64,000 bases of DNA from Stenotrophomonas sp. WZN-1 (GCF_002192255.1 NZ_CP021768.1:3180001-3244000), one strand, 5' to 3'. Positions 35,934-45,385 are shown, counted from the stretch's first letter. The notes: generated by a model from the sequence alone, not told the origin. Numbers and translations: made by a program.

Positions 35934-37559
35934 ATGCGTTTAACGGGCGCCCTGCTCTGCGCCCTCTTCCTGCTGCCTGCCATCGCCGGCGCCCAGGACT
36001 GGAACTACCGGGTCCGGCCCGGCGACACCCTGTGGGACCTGGGTGGGCTGTACCTGAAGCCTTCCGTGCGCTGGCAGCAGCTGCAGCAGCACAACCGCAT
36101 CGACAACCCCTACCAGTTGCCCCCAGGCCAGCTGCTGCGCTTCCCGATCAGCTGGCTGCGCACCGAACCGGCACCGGCCCGGGTGCTGTCCGTACGCGGC
36201 AAGGTCGAGCTGTCCGGTGCCGATGGCACCGCGACCCGTGCCATCCAGGCCGGCGAGCAGCTGCATATCGGTGACACCGTGGAAACCGAGGGCGATTCCA
36301 GCATCACCCTGGAATTCGCCGATGCCTCGCGCCTGCAGCTGCGCGAATACTCGCGCCTGCGCCTGGACCAGCTGAGCCGCTACGGCCACACCGGCATGGT
36401 CGACACCCGCCTGCGCCTGCAGCAGGGGCGTGCCAGCAACCGGGTGACGCCGGCGCGCGGTCCGGCCTCGCGTTACATCATCGATGCGCCCACCGCGACC
36501 AGCAGCGTGCGCGGCACGGTGTTCCGGGTCAGCGCCGGGGATACCGGGCACGTCGGTGCCACCGAGGTCCTGCAGGGCAAGGTGCAGGTCGGCAACCCCC
36601 ATGGCCAGCGCCTGGTCCGGCCGGGCCAGGCCACCCGCAGCAGCAGCGCCGATGCGGCCCCCGCCGCGGTCTCGGCCCTGCTGCCGGCGCCGGCGCTGCG
36701 CAATGACGCGCTGCGCCTGGCGCCGCTGCCGACCCTGCTTGCCTGGGAACCGGTCGCTGGCGCCGATCACTACCGGGTGGAAGTGGTGCAGGCGGCAACG
36801 CCGGAGATCCTGCTGTTCGCCGCCACCACCGCCGACACCCGGCTGGCGATCGGCGACCTGCCGCCCGGCCAGCTGCGCATCCTGTTGCGCGCGGTCGACG
36901 CCCAGGGTGTCGAAGGCCTGGATGCCAGCGCCGATTTCGAGCTCGGTGACCAGCCACCGCCGCCACTGACCGTATCGCCGCTGCATGGGCAGACGATCAA
37001 CAGCGATCGGCCGCGTTTCCGCTGGAGCCAGGCCCCCGGCGCGCGCAGCAGTGTGCTGCAGATCGCCGCCGAACCCGGCTTCCTGCAGCCACTGCAGGAG
37101 CAGGCCACCCATGCGACCGACCTGCGCCTGGCGCAACCGCTGCCGCCCGGCCAGTACTACTGGCGTGTAGCCTCGCGCGATGCCGAAGGCCACCAGGGCC
37201 GCTATGGCCAGGCGCTGCCGCTGCAGCTGAGCAACGAGCCGGTGGACCCGGCACTGCAACCGCCCGAGGCCGCGCACGGCGAGCTGACGCTGCGCTGGCA
37301 GGCCGGCAGCGAAGGCCAGCGCTACCGGGTGCAGGTGGATCGCCGCGGTGACTTCAAGGCACCGCTGGTCGACGAGACCGTGGCCGAACCGCAGGTGAGC
37401 TTCAAGCGCCCGTGGAGCGGCACCCTGCACGTGCGCGTGCAGTACATCGATGATGACGGCCACGCCGGCGAGTTCTCGCCTGCCCAGCAGATCCCCCTGC
37501 CGTGCCGCCTGTGCTACGGCGCTGGTGGCGGTGCCCTGCTGCTCTGGTTGTTGCTGTGA
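35934..37559 (+). CDS. Secreted LysM-FecR domain protein
   Basis: The 541-residue protein has a signal peptide (MRLTGALLCALFLLPAIAGA), a LysM peptidoglycan-binding domain (residues about 25-65, YRVRPGDTLWDLGGLYL, LPPGQLLRFP), a FecR domain (about 75-215; ARVLSVRGKVELSGADG, VETEGDSSITLEFADASRLQL, APTATSSVRGTVFRVSA) and fibronectin III-like repeats beyond residue 270. It ends in a short hydrophobic tail (CYGAGGGALLLWLLL) that may anchor it. FecR-type proteins usually relay signals across the envelope. The stop overlaps the next gene (GTGA), so it probably acts with the CHASE2 cyclase. GTG 35904 is an alternative start that would extend the signal peptide by ten residues. Confidence 0.87.
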   Translation: MRLTGALLCALFLLPAIAGAQDWNYRVRPGDTLWDLGGLYLKPSVRWQQLQQHNRIDNPYQLPPGQLLRFPISWLRTEPAPARVLSVRGKVELSGADGTATRAIQAGEQLHIGDTVETEGDSSITLEFADASRLQLREYSRLRLDQLSRYGHTGMVDTRLRLQQGRASNRVTPARGPASRYIIDAPTATSSVRGTVFRVSAGDTGHVGATEVLQGKVQVGNPHGQRLVRPGQATRSSSADAAPAAVSALLPAPALRNDALRLAPLPTLLAWEPVAGADHYRVEVVQAATPEILLFAATTADTRLAIGDLPPGQLRILLRAVDAQGVEGLDASADFELGDQPPPPLTVSPLHGQTINSDRPRFRWSQAPGARSSVLQIAAEPGFLQPLQEQATHATDLRLAQPLPPGQYYWRVASRDAEGHQGRYGQALPLQLSNEPVDPALQPPEAAHGELTLRWQAGSEGQRYRVQVDRRGDFKAPLVDETVAEPQVSFKRPWSGTLHVRVQYIDDDGHAGEFSPAQQIPLPCRLCYGAGGGALLLWLLL

Positions 37560-39181
37560 GGCGCTCGCCGCTGCCATGGTCGAAGCGGATCCTGCTGGCC
37601 CTGCTGGCCGGCGTGCTGACCATCGTGGCCAGCCAGGGCCAATGGCTGTGGCGGCAGGACGAGGCGGCCTACGACGCACTGGTCGGCAACTGGGATTACC
37701 GCCCTGACCCCAGCGTGCTGATCGTGGCCATCGATGAAGGCAGCCTGCAGCGCATCGGCCAGTGGCCCTGGCCGCGCTCGGTGCATGCACGCCTGCTGGA
37801 CCGCCTGACCGATGCCGGCGCCGAACGCGTTGCGCTGGACCTGATGCTGTCCGAACCCGACCGGCGCGACAGCCGCCAGGATGATCAGCTGGCGGCCGCC
37901 ATCCGACGCAATGGCCGGGTGGTGCTGCCGGTGCTGGCCGCACCTGCGGCCGGCGACCGCATGGCCGAGGAAATGCTGCCGATCCCGCAGATCGCCGCCA
38001 GTGCCGCTGCGATCGGCCACACCGATGTCGAGGTGGATGGTGACGGCGTCGCCCGCGGCGTCTATCTGCACGCCGGCATCGGCCAGCCGCATTGGCCGGC
38101 ACTGGGCCTGGCACTGGCCGACCTGCCTGCGGGTGCGGTACGCGGCCTGCCCGACCCCGACCCGGCGCTGGGCTCGCCCTATCAATGGCGTCGCGACGAT
38201 TACGTCCGCGTGCGCTATGCCGGCCCACCCGAGCGGTTGCCGCAGGTGTCTTATGCGGACGTGCTCGATGGCCACGTGGACATGGCGATGCTGCATGGCC
38301 GCCGCATTGTGGTTGGCATGACCGCCAGCGGCATCGCGCCTCGCCTGCTGACCCCGACCACCCGCGAGTTCTGGATGAGCGGTAGCGAGTACCAGGCCAA
38401 CATCACCTCGATGCTGCTGCAGCACAAGCAGATCGATGTGCTGCCGCATGCCTGGCAGCACGCCATCAGCGGCGTGCTGGTGGCGCTGTGCGTGATCCTG
38501 CTCGGCCTGCGCGTGCCCTGGCTCGCCGCACTGTGTTCATTGCCGATGCCACCGCTGCTGAGCTGGCTGCTGCTGCGCACGGGAGACCTGTGGTGGGCAC
38601 CGGCCAGCGCGATGCTGGGCGTGGTGCTGGCACTGCTGGTCTGGGCGGTGTGGCGGATCTCGGCCTGGCACCGCCTGGCCAACCGCGATGCCCTCACCGG
38701 TCTGGGCAACCGCCTGCGCTTCGAGCAGTCACTGCAGCAGGAATGCGATGCGGCGCGGCGCAGCGGCAAGCCTTTGAGCCTGGCACTGATCGACGTCGAT
38801 CATTTCAAGCGCCACAACGACCGCCACGGCCACCAGGTCGGCGACCGCGTGCTGCGTGATGTCGCCCGCCTGATCGGCGCCCATGCCCGTCGCCCGCGCG
38901 ACATGGCGGCACGCTACGGTGGCGACGAATTCGCATTGGTGCTGCCGGATACACCGGCCGAAGGCGCGCGCCAGGTAATCGAGGATCTGATTGCGTGCGT
39001 GCGCGCGTTGCCGGCGCCGGGTGATGGCGGCGACGACACCGTCACGCTCACCATCGGTGTGTTCACCCGCGTGCCCGACGGCGACCTGCAGCCGCACCAT
39101 TTCGTGGAAGGCGCAGACACCGCCCTGTACCAGGCCAAGGCCAACGGCCGCGACGGTTACATGATCGACGGCGGAACGTGA
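37556..39181 (+). CDS. CHASE2-GGDEF diguanylate cyclase
   Basis: The 541-residue membrane protein makes cyclic di-GMP. It begins at GTG 37556 overlapping the previous stop. An N-terminal helix (ILLALLAGVLTIVASQG) is followed by a large periplasmic CHASE2 sensor domain (SVLIVAIDEGSLQRIGQWPWPRSVHARLLDRL, RVALDLMLSEPDRRD, IVVGMTASGIAPRLLTPT). Three membrane helices (about residues 305-375) come next, then the GGDEF domain: RDALTGLGNRLRFEQSL, DVDHFKRHNDRHGHQVGD, RYGGDEFALVL. Catalytic residues are intact. An inhibitory I-site RxxD (RPRD) lies five residues before GGDEF, so product feedback is expected. Confidence 0.92.
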   Translation: MRRSPLPWSKRILLALLAGVLTIVASQGQWLWRQDEAAYDALVGNWDYRPDPSVLIVAIDEGSLQRIGQWPWPRSVHARLLDRLTDAGAERVALDLMLSEPDRRDSRQDDQLAAAIRRNGRVVLPVLAAPAAGDRMAEEMLPIPQIAASAAAIGHTDVEVDGDGVARGVYLHAGIGQPHWPALGLALADLPAGAVRGLPDPDPALGSPYQWRRDDYVRVRYAGPPERLPQVSYADVLDGHVDMAMLHGRRIVVGMTASGIAPRLLTPTTREFWMSGSEYQANITSMLLQHKQIDVLPHAWQHAISGVLVALCVILLGLRVPWLAALCSLPMPPLLSWLLLRTGDLWWAPASAMLGVVLALLVWAVWRISAWHRLANRDALTGLGNRLRFEQSLQQECDAARRSGKPLSLALIDVDHFKRHNDRHGHQVGDRVLRDVARLIGAHARRPRDMAARYGGDEFALVLPDTPAEGARQVIEDLIACVRALPAPGDGGDDTVTLTIGVFTRVPDGDLQPHHFVEGADTALYQAKANGRDGYMIDGGT

Positions 39182-39250
39182 CCCACCCGGGGTGCAACAT
39201 ACGCATGCGAATGGTTAGACTGGATCCCTCGCCCCGCACCCCGGACCCGC

Positions 39251-39703
39251 ATGAACGCCCGCCTGTTCCGCTTCGGCATCAACCTCTGGCCGCCGTTCCT
39301 GTTCACCGGCATCCATGTCACCCGGATCACACCCGATTACCGGCAGATCGACGTGGCGCTGCGGCTGCGGCCGTGGAACCGCAATTACGTGGGCACGCAT
39401 TTCGGCGGCAGCCTGTTCGCGATGACCGATCCGTTCTGGATGCTGGGCCTGCTGCACATCCTCGGCCGTGACTACTACGTGTGGGACCGGGCCGGCGCGA
39501 TCGATTTCCTCAAGCCTGGCCGGGGCACGGTGCGCACTTCGTTCCGCATCGACGATGCACTGCTGGCTGAACTGCGTGCCGAAGCGGCTGGCGGCGAAAA
39601 GGTGCTGCGCTGGTTCAGCAACGATGTCGTCGACGAAAGCGGCGAGGTGGTCGCCCAGGTACGCAAGCAGGTCTACCTGCGGTTGAAGCCGCACGCACGC
39701 TGA
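39251..39703 (+). CDS. DUF4442 hot-dog-fold thioesterase-like protein
   Basis: The 150-residue protein matches the DUF4442 thioesterase-like group: RFGINLWPPFLFTGIHVTRITPDYRQIDVALRLRPWNRNYVGTHFGGSLFAMTDPFWMLGLLHILG. The NYVGTHFGG segment is the equivalent of the hot-dog helix edge. An acyl-CoA thioester is the likely substrate type, but none is demonstrated. It stands alone after the cyclase; TAGACT (about 39214-39219) upstream may be its -10 box. Confidence 0.8.
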   Translation: MNARLFRFGINLWPPFLFTGIHVTRITPDYRQIDVALRLRPWNRNYVGTHFGGSLFAMTDPFWMLGLLHILGRDYYVWDRAGAIDFLKPGRGTVRTSFRIDDALLAELRAEAAGGEKVLRWFSNDVVDESGEVVAQVRKQVYLRLKPHAR

Positions 39704-39750
39704 TCCAGCACGCGGGCGCTATCCTCTGCCTCCCTGCCATGGAGGCTCCG

Positions 39751-40467
39751 ATGCGCCCGTATACGCTTGCCACACTGCTGACCACCCTGTCCTTCAGCAC
39801 CCACGCCCTCGACCTGCCACCGGTGCAGTATCCGACGCTGCCCGCCCAGGCCTCCACTGCCGCCGGTTTCGTACCCCAGGGCTGGACACTTGAATCGAGT
39901 GTCGAAGGCGATCTCGACCAGGATGGCCGCGCCGACCGGGTGCTGGTGCTGCGCCAGCAGGAGCCGCGCAACATCATCGAGCACGATGGCTTCGGTCCCT
40001 CGCCGTACGACAGCAACCCACGCATTCTCGCCGTGGCATGGTCGCGTCCATCCGGCTATGTGCTGGCGGCGCAGGACCACCAGCTGATACCGCGCCCGGA
40101 CAATCCGGTGATGAGCGACCCGCTCGAAGATGGCGGCGTCAGCATCCAGCGCGGCACCCTGAAAATCGCGCTGTTTTCATTCGCCAGCGCGGGAAGCTGG
40201 TCAATGGGCACGACCGTCTTCACCTTTCGCTGGCAGGACGATGCCTTTGCGCTGATCGGCTACGACCAGAATTCAGTGATGCGCAATTCCGGGCAGACCG
40301 AATCGTTGAGCGTGAATTTCTCCACCCGCAAGGTGAAGCGGAGCGAGGGCAGCATCGAGGACGACAAGGACAGCGTGCGCTGGCAGCCACTGCGCAGCAG
40401 CCGCCGCTGGACGCTGCAGACCGTCGGTGATGGCTGGGCATTCGATCCGCTGGCGGGCAGCAACTGA
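39751..40467 (+). CDS. Secreted hypothetical protein with a Ca-binding-like motif
   Basis: The 238-residue protein has a signal peptide (MRPYTLATLLTTLSFSTHA), and the segment VEGDLDQDGRADRVLVLRQ resembles a calcium-binding DxDxDG loop of FG-GAP/VCBS-like proteins. GGAGG 5 nt before ATG 39751 fixes this start over the ATG four codons upstream. The rest (ILAVAWSRPSGYVLAAQD, WQDDAFALIGYDQNSV) looks like a beta-propeller fragment. No known function. Confidence 0.65.
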   Translation: MRPYTLATLLTTLSFSTHALDLPPVQYPTLPAQASTAAGFVPQGWTLESSVEGDLDQDGRADRVLVLRQQEPRNIIEHDGFGPSPYDSNPRILAVAWSRPSGYVLAAQDHQLIPRPDNPVMSDPLEDGGVSIQRGTLKIALFSFASAGSWSMGTTVFTFRWQDDAFALIGYDQNSVMRNSGQTESLSVNFSTRKVKRSEGSIEDDKDSVRWQPLRSSRRWTLQTVGDGWAFDPLAGSN

Positions 40468-40475
40468 GACGCTGC

Positions 40476-41792
40476 TCAGTCGCGCGCAGCGGCGGCCGGG
40501 GCGCCCTCCACCACCAGCGGCACCGACAGCCATGGGCTCTCGTCGGAGCTGCGCGAAGGTGAACGCCGCGGCACCTGCAGACGGCGGCCATCGGCCAACA
40601 ACTGCGGTGCCCGCACCGGCGAGCGGAACTGCGCGGGCAAGCGCTGCAGCGCATCCGCCGGGTCCTCCGCCTGCTGCCGCAGCCAGCGCTGCGCGCCGAC
40701 CAGCCGCACCATCGCGGCGGCATCCTGGGTCCGTGACGAATAGGCGGGATAGACCGGACGAGCGATATCGGTCAGCACGCACCCCATGATGTTCGACAGG
40801 CAACCGAAGTCATGCTGCGGCGGCGCTGGCACCGGCAGCGGGCGATCCGCTTCCAGCGCCGCCATGGCCGCCGCGCCGCAGGCCCAGCCCAGGTTACCCG
40901 CCGCGCGTGCCAGGGTGCTGCTGCGATCCAGTACCAGCACACCGCCGAACTCCTGCGCAGAGGTTTCGATCGCGGCCCGGCTCATCGCGTACTCCCCCTG
41001 CATCGCACGGCACAGGCTCTGTTCGGCGGCCAGCATCGGCTGCATCGCCTGCTCGCATGCCGCTGGCAGCGGATGGTCGGCCGGCAGCTCGACCAGCATG
41101 TCGGCCAGCAGCTGGGCATTGGCCTGCACCAGGCTGGCACCGATGATGCTCTCCACCAGGTAGCTGCCGCCCGTCACCAGCCGGCGGCCCAGCTGCAACC
41201 CCCGGCAACTGCCATGCAGCGCGCCATCGATATCGCCCTGTACATAGGCCAGCGCGCGCGCGCTGGTGGCATCGATCATCAGGCCATAGGTCGGCAGCGG
41301 CACCAGGATGCCATCGCCCTTTGGCTGGAACGGCGATGTGAAGTGGTCCGCATCGGCAAGCTGGTCCAGGCGCGCATGCAGCTGCTGGTGGCCGGCGTGG
41401 GCATCGACGAAGCGCTGCGGATCGGCGCGCACCTGGCCTAGGCAGTCGCTGGCGGTCGGCCCGCAGCTGGCCGCCGGCCGCGATCGCAGCTCGTCGTGGT
41501 CCTCCGCCAGCTGCGGTCCGGCGCCGCCATTGCCGCGCGGATCCGCCTCCCAACGCTGCACATCGCGGGCCAAGGCCTGTTCGCGCTGGCGCGCGTCCAG
41601 ATCGTCGAACGCGAGCGTCCACAGCAGCGCGAAGCCGTTGTGGCCGTGGACGGGCAGGCGGGCCTGCAAGCGCTGCTGGGCCTGCAGCCGCGATTCCGGC
41701 ACCGGCCACATGCGCGAGGCGCACCACACCACGATGGTCAGCACCAGCAGGCCTGCCAGGGTCCAACCCAGTCCGCGCAGAATCTTCAACAC
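40476..41792 (-). CDS. Hypothetical membrane-anchored protein
   Basis: This 438-residue protein has one N-terminal hydrophobic helix (GWTLAGLLVLTIVVWCASRMW) and a large, mostly helical periplasmic part, with cysteines at SCGPTASDCLGQ, GSCRGLQ, GWACGAAAM and NIMGCVLTD that probably form disulfides. I recognise no family. It begins at GTG 41792 (TTG 41789 possible). It is convergent with the secreted gene on its left and divergent from the DUF502 gene, as a single-gene unit. Confidence 0.65.
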   Translation of the reverse strand: MLKILRGLGWTLAGLLVLTIVVWCASRMWPVPESRLQAQQRLQARLPVHGHNGFALLWTLAFDDLDARQREQALARDVQRWEADPRGNGGAGPQLAEDHDELRSRPAASCGPTASDCLGQVRADPQRFVDAHAGHQQLHARLDQLADADHFTSPFQPKGDGILVPLPTYGLMIDATSARALAYVQGDIDGALHGSCRGLQLGRRLVTGGSYLVESIIGASLVQANAQLLADMLVELPADHPLPAACEQAMQPMLAAEQSLCRAMQGEYAMSRAAIETSAQEFGGVLVLDRSSTLARAAGNLGWACGAAAMAALEADRPLPVPAPPQHDFGCLSNIMGCVLTDIARPVYPAYSSRTQDAAAMVRLVGAQRWLRQQAEDPADALQRLPAQFRSPVRAPQLLADGRRLQVPRRSPSRSSDESPWLSVPLVVEGAPAAAARD

Positions 41793-41856
41793 AGCTTCCC
41801 TTCCATGTGCCGTTGCCGCAGTCGATTCCCCAGCGTAATCGACCGGCCGTGGCCGC

Positions 41857-41862
41857 TACAAT
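41857..41862 (+). promoter_or_regulatory. Putative -10 box of the DUF502 gene (leaderless)
   Basis: TACAAT ends exactly 6 nt before the ATG at 41869, so the transcript would start at about the start codon. No Shine-Dalgarno is present. Confidence 0.5.
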
Positions 41863-41868
41863 GCGCAC

Positions 41869-42552
41869 ATGTCGCTCGAAGCCCCCGCCCTGGTCCCCCG
41901 CCCCTCCCTGCAGCGCCTGTTCCTGACCGGCCTGCTCACCCTGCTGCCGATCTGGCTGACCTGGGTCGTCGTCAAGTTCGTGTTCGTGCTGCTGTCGGGC
42001 ATTTCCAGCCCGCTGGTGGTGCCGCTTTCCGAGCAGATCGCGACAAGCTTCCCGCATTACCTCGGCTGGGTCCGTGCCGAATGGATCCAGGACACCATCG
42101 CCCTGCTGGCCACCCTGCTGGTGATCCTGGCGGTGGGCGTGGCCAGCCGCCGCGTGCTGGGCCAGCGCCTGCTGCGCTGGGTCGGCGCGGTCATCAAGCG
42201 CATTCCGCTGGCCAGCATCATCTACGACAGCGCCAAGAAGCTGCTGGACATGCTGCAGACCGAACCGGGCAGCACCCAGCGCGTGGTGCTGATCGACTTC
42301 CCGCACCGCGACATGAAGTCCGTCGGGCTGGTCACCCGCGTGATCAAGGAACACGGCACCGACCGTGAACTGGCTGCAGTGTACGTGCCAACCACGCCAA
42401 ACCCGACCTCGGGTTACCTGGAAATCGTGCCGGTGGAACTGCTGACCCCGACCGACTGGACCGTCGACCAGGCCATGAGCTTCATCATCTCCGGCGGTGC
42501 GGTCGCACCGTCCAGTGTTCCGTTCACGCGCGCCGGCGATCGCAGCGAATGA
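41869..42552 (+). CDS. DUF502 family membrane protein
   Basis: The 227-residue protein has two or more membrane helices (LFLTGLLTLLPIWLTWVVVKFVFVLLSG and DTIALLATLLVILAVGVASR) and a soluble tail with the family pattern VGAVIKRIPLASIIYDSAKKLLDML, VLIDFPHRDMKSVGLVTR and YVPTTPNPTSGYLEIVP, a DUF502 signature. The function is unknown. It overlaps the next gene by ATGA, so the two are translationally coupled. Confidence 0.88.
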   Translation: MSLEAPALVPRPSLQRLFLTGLLTLLPIWLTWVVVKFVFVLLSGISSPLVVPLSEQIATSFPHYLGWVRAEWIQDTIALLATLLVILAVGVASRRVLGQRLLRWVGAVIKRIPLASIIYDSAKKLLDMLQTEPGSTQRVVLIDFPHRDMKSVGLVTRVIKEHGTDRELAAVYVPTTPNPTSGYLEIVPVELLTPTDWTVDQAMSFIISGGAVAPSSVPFTRAGDRSE

Positions 42553-43334
42553 ACGCGGCGCCGATCGAGCGCCCGTTGCAGGACCGCGCGGTCCTGCTGT
42601 TCATCGTGCTGGCCGCGTTCTTCTGCGGCAACGCGGTGCTGGCCGAGCTGATCGGGGTGAAGATCTTCGCGCTGGAAGACACCCTCGGCATCGCTCCGCT
42701 GAACTGGAACCTGTTCGGCCAGACCGGCTCGCTCAGCTTCACCGCCGGCACTCTGCTGTGGCCGGTGGTGTTCATCATGACCGACACCATCAACGAGTTT
42801 TTCGGCAAGCGCGGCGTGCGCTTCATCTCGTGGCTGGCCGTGGTGCTGATCGCCTATGGCTTCCTGTTCGCCTTCGCAGCGATCTCGCTGGCGCCAGCAA
42901 GCTGGTGGGTCACCTCGATGGACGGCCACGGTGTGCCGGACTACCAGGCCGCATTCGCAGCGGTGTTCGGCCAGGGCATGTGGACCATCGCCGGTTCGCT
43001 GGTGGCCTTCCTGCTCGGCCAGCTGATCGACGTGGCGGTATTCCATCGCATCCGCCAGGCCACCGGCGAGCGCCACGTGTGGCTGCGGGCGACCGGGTCC
43101 ACCGCGATCTCGCAGGTGGTGGACAGCTTCGTGGTGATCTGGATCGCCTTCGTGCTCGGCCCACAGCACTGGCCGACCTCGCTGTTCCTGGCCGTCAGCA
43201 GCGTCAACTACATCTACAAGATGGGCTTTGCGATTGCCTTGATTCCGCTGCTGTACCTGATGCGGCGCGCGATCACCCGCTATCTGGGCGCAGACAGGGC
43301 CGCTGCGTTGCGCGCCGCGGCGGCGGCTGACTGA
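42549..43334 (+). CDS. yhhQ: Queuosine precursor transporter (YhhQ/QPTR family)
   Basis: The 261-residue protein has about seven hydrophobic segments and the QPTR family motifs FFCGNAVLAELIGVKIF, FTAGTLLWPVVFIMTDTINEFFG and SQVVDSFVVIWIAFVLGP. Family members import queuosine precursors preQ0/preQ1 for tRNA modification. The start overlaps the DUF502 stop codon. I see no preQ1 riboswitch upstream. Confidence 0.85.
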   Translation: MNAAPIERPLQDRAVLLFIVLAAFFCGNAVLAELIGVKIFALEDTLGIAPLNWNLFGQTGSLSFTAGTLLWPVVFIMTDTINEFFGKRGVRFISWLAVVLIAYGFLFAFAAISLAPASWWVTSMDGHGVPDYQAAFAAVFGQGMWTIAGSLVAFLLGQLIDVAVFHRIRQATGERHVWLRATGSTAISQVVDSFVVIWIAFVLGPQHWPTSLFLAVSSVNYIYKMGFAIALIPLLYLMRRAITRYLGADRAAALRAAAAAD

Positions 43335-43428
43335 AGCCCCAGCGACGGCAAGCTGACTGCGCCTTCACGCTGGCCGTACGCGGCCGGATCGTGCAAGCTC
43401 CACGGTCTGTGTTCCACGGAAGCTCCTG

Positions 43429-45369
43429 ATGCCGCATCCCACCCGCGCCCTGGCCGCCGCCATCGCCGCGTTGTTCCTGTTCAGTGCCGTGCCGTCGGCC
43501 GAAGCAGCGAAGAAGAAGGCCAGCCGCCCTGCCGCCGCGCAGACCCGCCAGGCTGCCAAGCCCAAGGCCAGGCCCGCCCGCGCCACAGCACCGGCGCGTG
43601 GCAGCTCGGCACGTCGTGCCGCGCCGCGCCCGGTCGCACCGGCCCGTGCCGTACCCAAGCAGGTGCAGCTGGAGCGCCTGTATGACGAATACTGGGATGC
43701 CTCGATGCGGTTGAATCCGCTGCAGGCCACTTTCCAGGGCGAGGCCCGCTACAACGACCAGCTGCCCAACATCCTGTCCGCCGCCTGGCGCCAGCAGTCG
43801 CACGACTTCACCACGCAATGGCTGGGCAAGGTCGAGAAACTCGGCAGCGACGGCCTGCAGGGCCAGGACCTGCTCAGCTACGAGATCTTCGTGCGCGACG
43901 CACGCGCCTCGCTGGCCGCCGAGCGCTACCCCAGTTGGATGATGCCGATCAGCCAGTACTACAACATCGGCAGCATCATGGCGATTCTCGGTGCCGGTGC
44001 CGGCGCGCAGCCGTTCAACACCGTGCAGGACTACGACACCTGGTCGCGCCGTTCGCTGGGCATTCCCGAGCTGTTCGACCAGGCCATCGACAACATGCGC
44101 CAGGGCATGAAGGCCGGCGTGGTACAGCCGCGCGACCTGATGGAAAAAGTGCTGCCGCAGCTGGATGCGGTGATCAAGCCGACCGCCGAAGAGAGCATCT
44201 TCTGGTCCCCGATCCGCACCATGCCGAACACCATCGCGGCTGAGGACAAGGCGCGCATCAGCGCCGAGTACAAGCGCATGATCGAACTGCGCATCATGCC
44301 GGCCTACCGCGCCCTGCGCGGCTTCATTGCCACCGAATACCTGCCCGCCACCCGCGCCAGCAGCGGCCTGGGCGCGCTGCCCGATGGCCAGGCCTGGTAC
44401 GCCAACCTGATCGTGCAGACCACCGCCAGCGACCAGAGCGCCGCGCAGCTGCACGCACTGGGCGAACAACGCGTGCAGGAACTGCAGGCGCAGATCGCCA
44501 CGGTGATGAAGGATGCCAAGCTGCGCGGTACCCCCACCAAGCTGCTGCGCAGCATGCGCAATGACCGCCAGTTCCAGTACGGCGATGCCAACGCGCTGCT
44601 CAATCGCTACCGCCAGGTGCAGCAGCAGGTCAACGCACGCCTGCCACAGGTGCTCGACACGCTGCCCAAGTCGACGCTGGAAGTGCGCGCGGTGGAACCG
44701 GAGCGTGCACTGACCGCCGCCGCAGCGGCCTATCAGCCATCGGCCGCCGGGCAACCGGGCATGCTGTACGTGAACACCCGCGACCTGCCCAGCCGCAAGC
44801 GCTGGAACGTACCGGTGCAGTACCTGCATGAAGCGATCCCCGGCCACCACGTGCAGCTGGGCCTGCAGCAGGAGCTGGCCAAGCTGCCGCGCTTCCGCCG
44901 CCTCGGTGGCGATCTCGCCTTCGTCGAAGGCTGGGGCCTGTACGCCGAAACGCTGGGCGAGGACCTGGGCGTCTACACCGATCCCTACGACCGCATCGGC
45001 TACCTGTACTCGCGCCTGCTGCGCGCCGCCCGCGTAGTGGCCGATACCGGCGTGAATGCCCAGGGCTGGAGCAAGCAGCAGGCTGTCACCTACCTGCAGA
45101 AGACCGTGGACATGAGCAGCGACGACGCCAATGCCGAAGTCGAGCGGATCATGGCCCAGCCCGGCCAGGCGCTGTCCAACGTGGCTGGCCTGACCACCAT
45201 CGTGGCCCTGCGCGACAAGGCCAAGGCACGCCAGGGCGTCGCCTTCGACCTGCGCCGCTTCCACGCCGAACTGCTGAAGGACGGCTCGATGCCGCTGGAC
45301 GTGCTGGACCGCAAGATGGAACGCTGGATGGCCCAGCCGGCCAGCGCCACGCCCGCCTCGTCACCCTGA
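43429..45369 (+). CDS. DUF885 family secreted zinc peptidase-like protein
   Basis: The 646-residue protein has a signal peptide (ending PSAEA) and a 55-residue alanine/lysine/arginine/proline linker. The DUF885 domain includes QYLHEAIPGHHVQLGLQQE (HExxGH metal site), with the downstream EGWGLYAETLGEDLG carrying the third metal ligand. DUF885 proteins are predicted metallopeptidases, mostly uncharacterised. GGAAG precedes the ATG. Length and motifs are complete. Confidence 0.87.
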   Translation: MPHPTRALAAAIAALFLFSAVPSAEAAKKKASRPAAAQTRQAAKPKARPARATAPARGSSARRAAPRPVAPARAVPKQVQLERLYDEYWDASMRLNPLQATFQGEARYNDQLPNILSAAWRQQSHDFTTQWLGKVEKLGSDGLQGQDLLSYEIFVRDARASLAAERYPSWMMPISQYYNIGSIMAILGAGAGAQPFNTVQDYDTWSRRSLGIPELFDQAIDNMRQGMKAGVVQPRDLMEKVLPQLDAVIKPTAEESIFWSPIRTMPNTIAAEDKARISAEYKRMIELRIMPAYRALRGFIATEYLPATRASSGLGALPDGQAWYANLIVQTTASDQSAAQLHALGEQRVQELQAQIATVMKDAKLRGTPTKLLRSMRNDRQFQYGDANALLNRYRQVQQQVNARLPQVLDTLPKSTLEVRAVEPERALTAAAAAYQPSAAGQPGMLYVNTRDLPSRKRWNVPVQYLHEAIPGHHVQLGLQQELAKLPRFRRLGGDLAFVEGWGLYAETLGEDLGVYTDPYDRIGYLYSRLLRAARVVADTGVNAQGWSKQQAVTYLQKTVDMSSDDANAEVERIMAQPGQALSNVAGLTTIVALRDKAKARQGVAFDLRRFHAELLKDGSMPLDVLDRKMERWMAQPASATPASSP

Positions 45370-45385
45370 CCCTTCCGGAGCCGCC

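Noticed and set aside
42453..42552. preQ1 riboswitch upstream of the queuosine-precursor transporter
   Set aside because: The transporter start overlaps the DUF502 stop, so there is no leader, and no preQ1-like hairpin/A-rich tail is visible.
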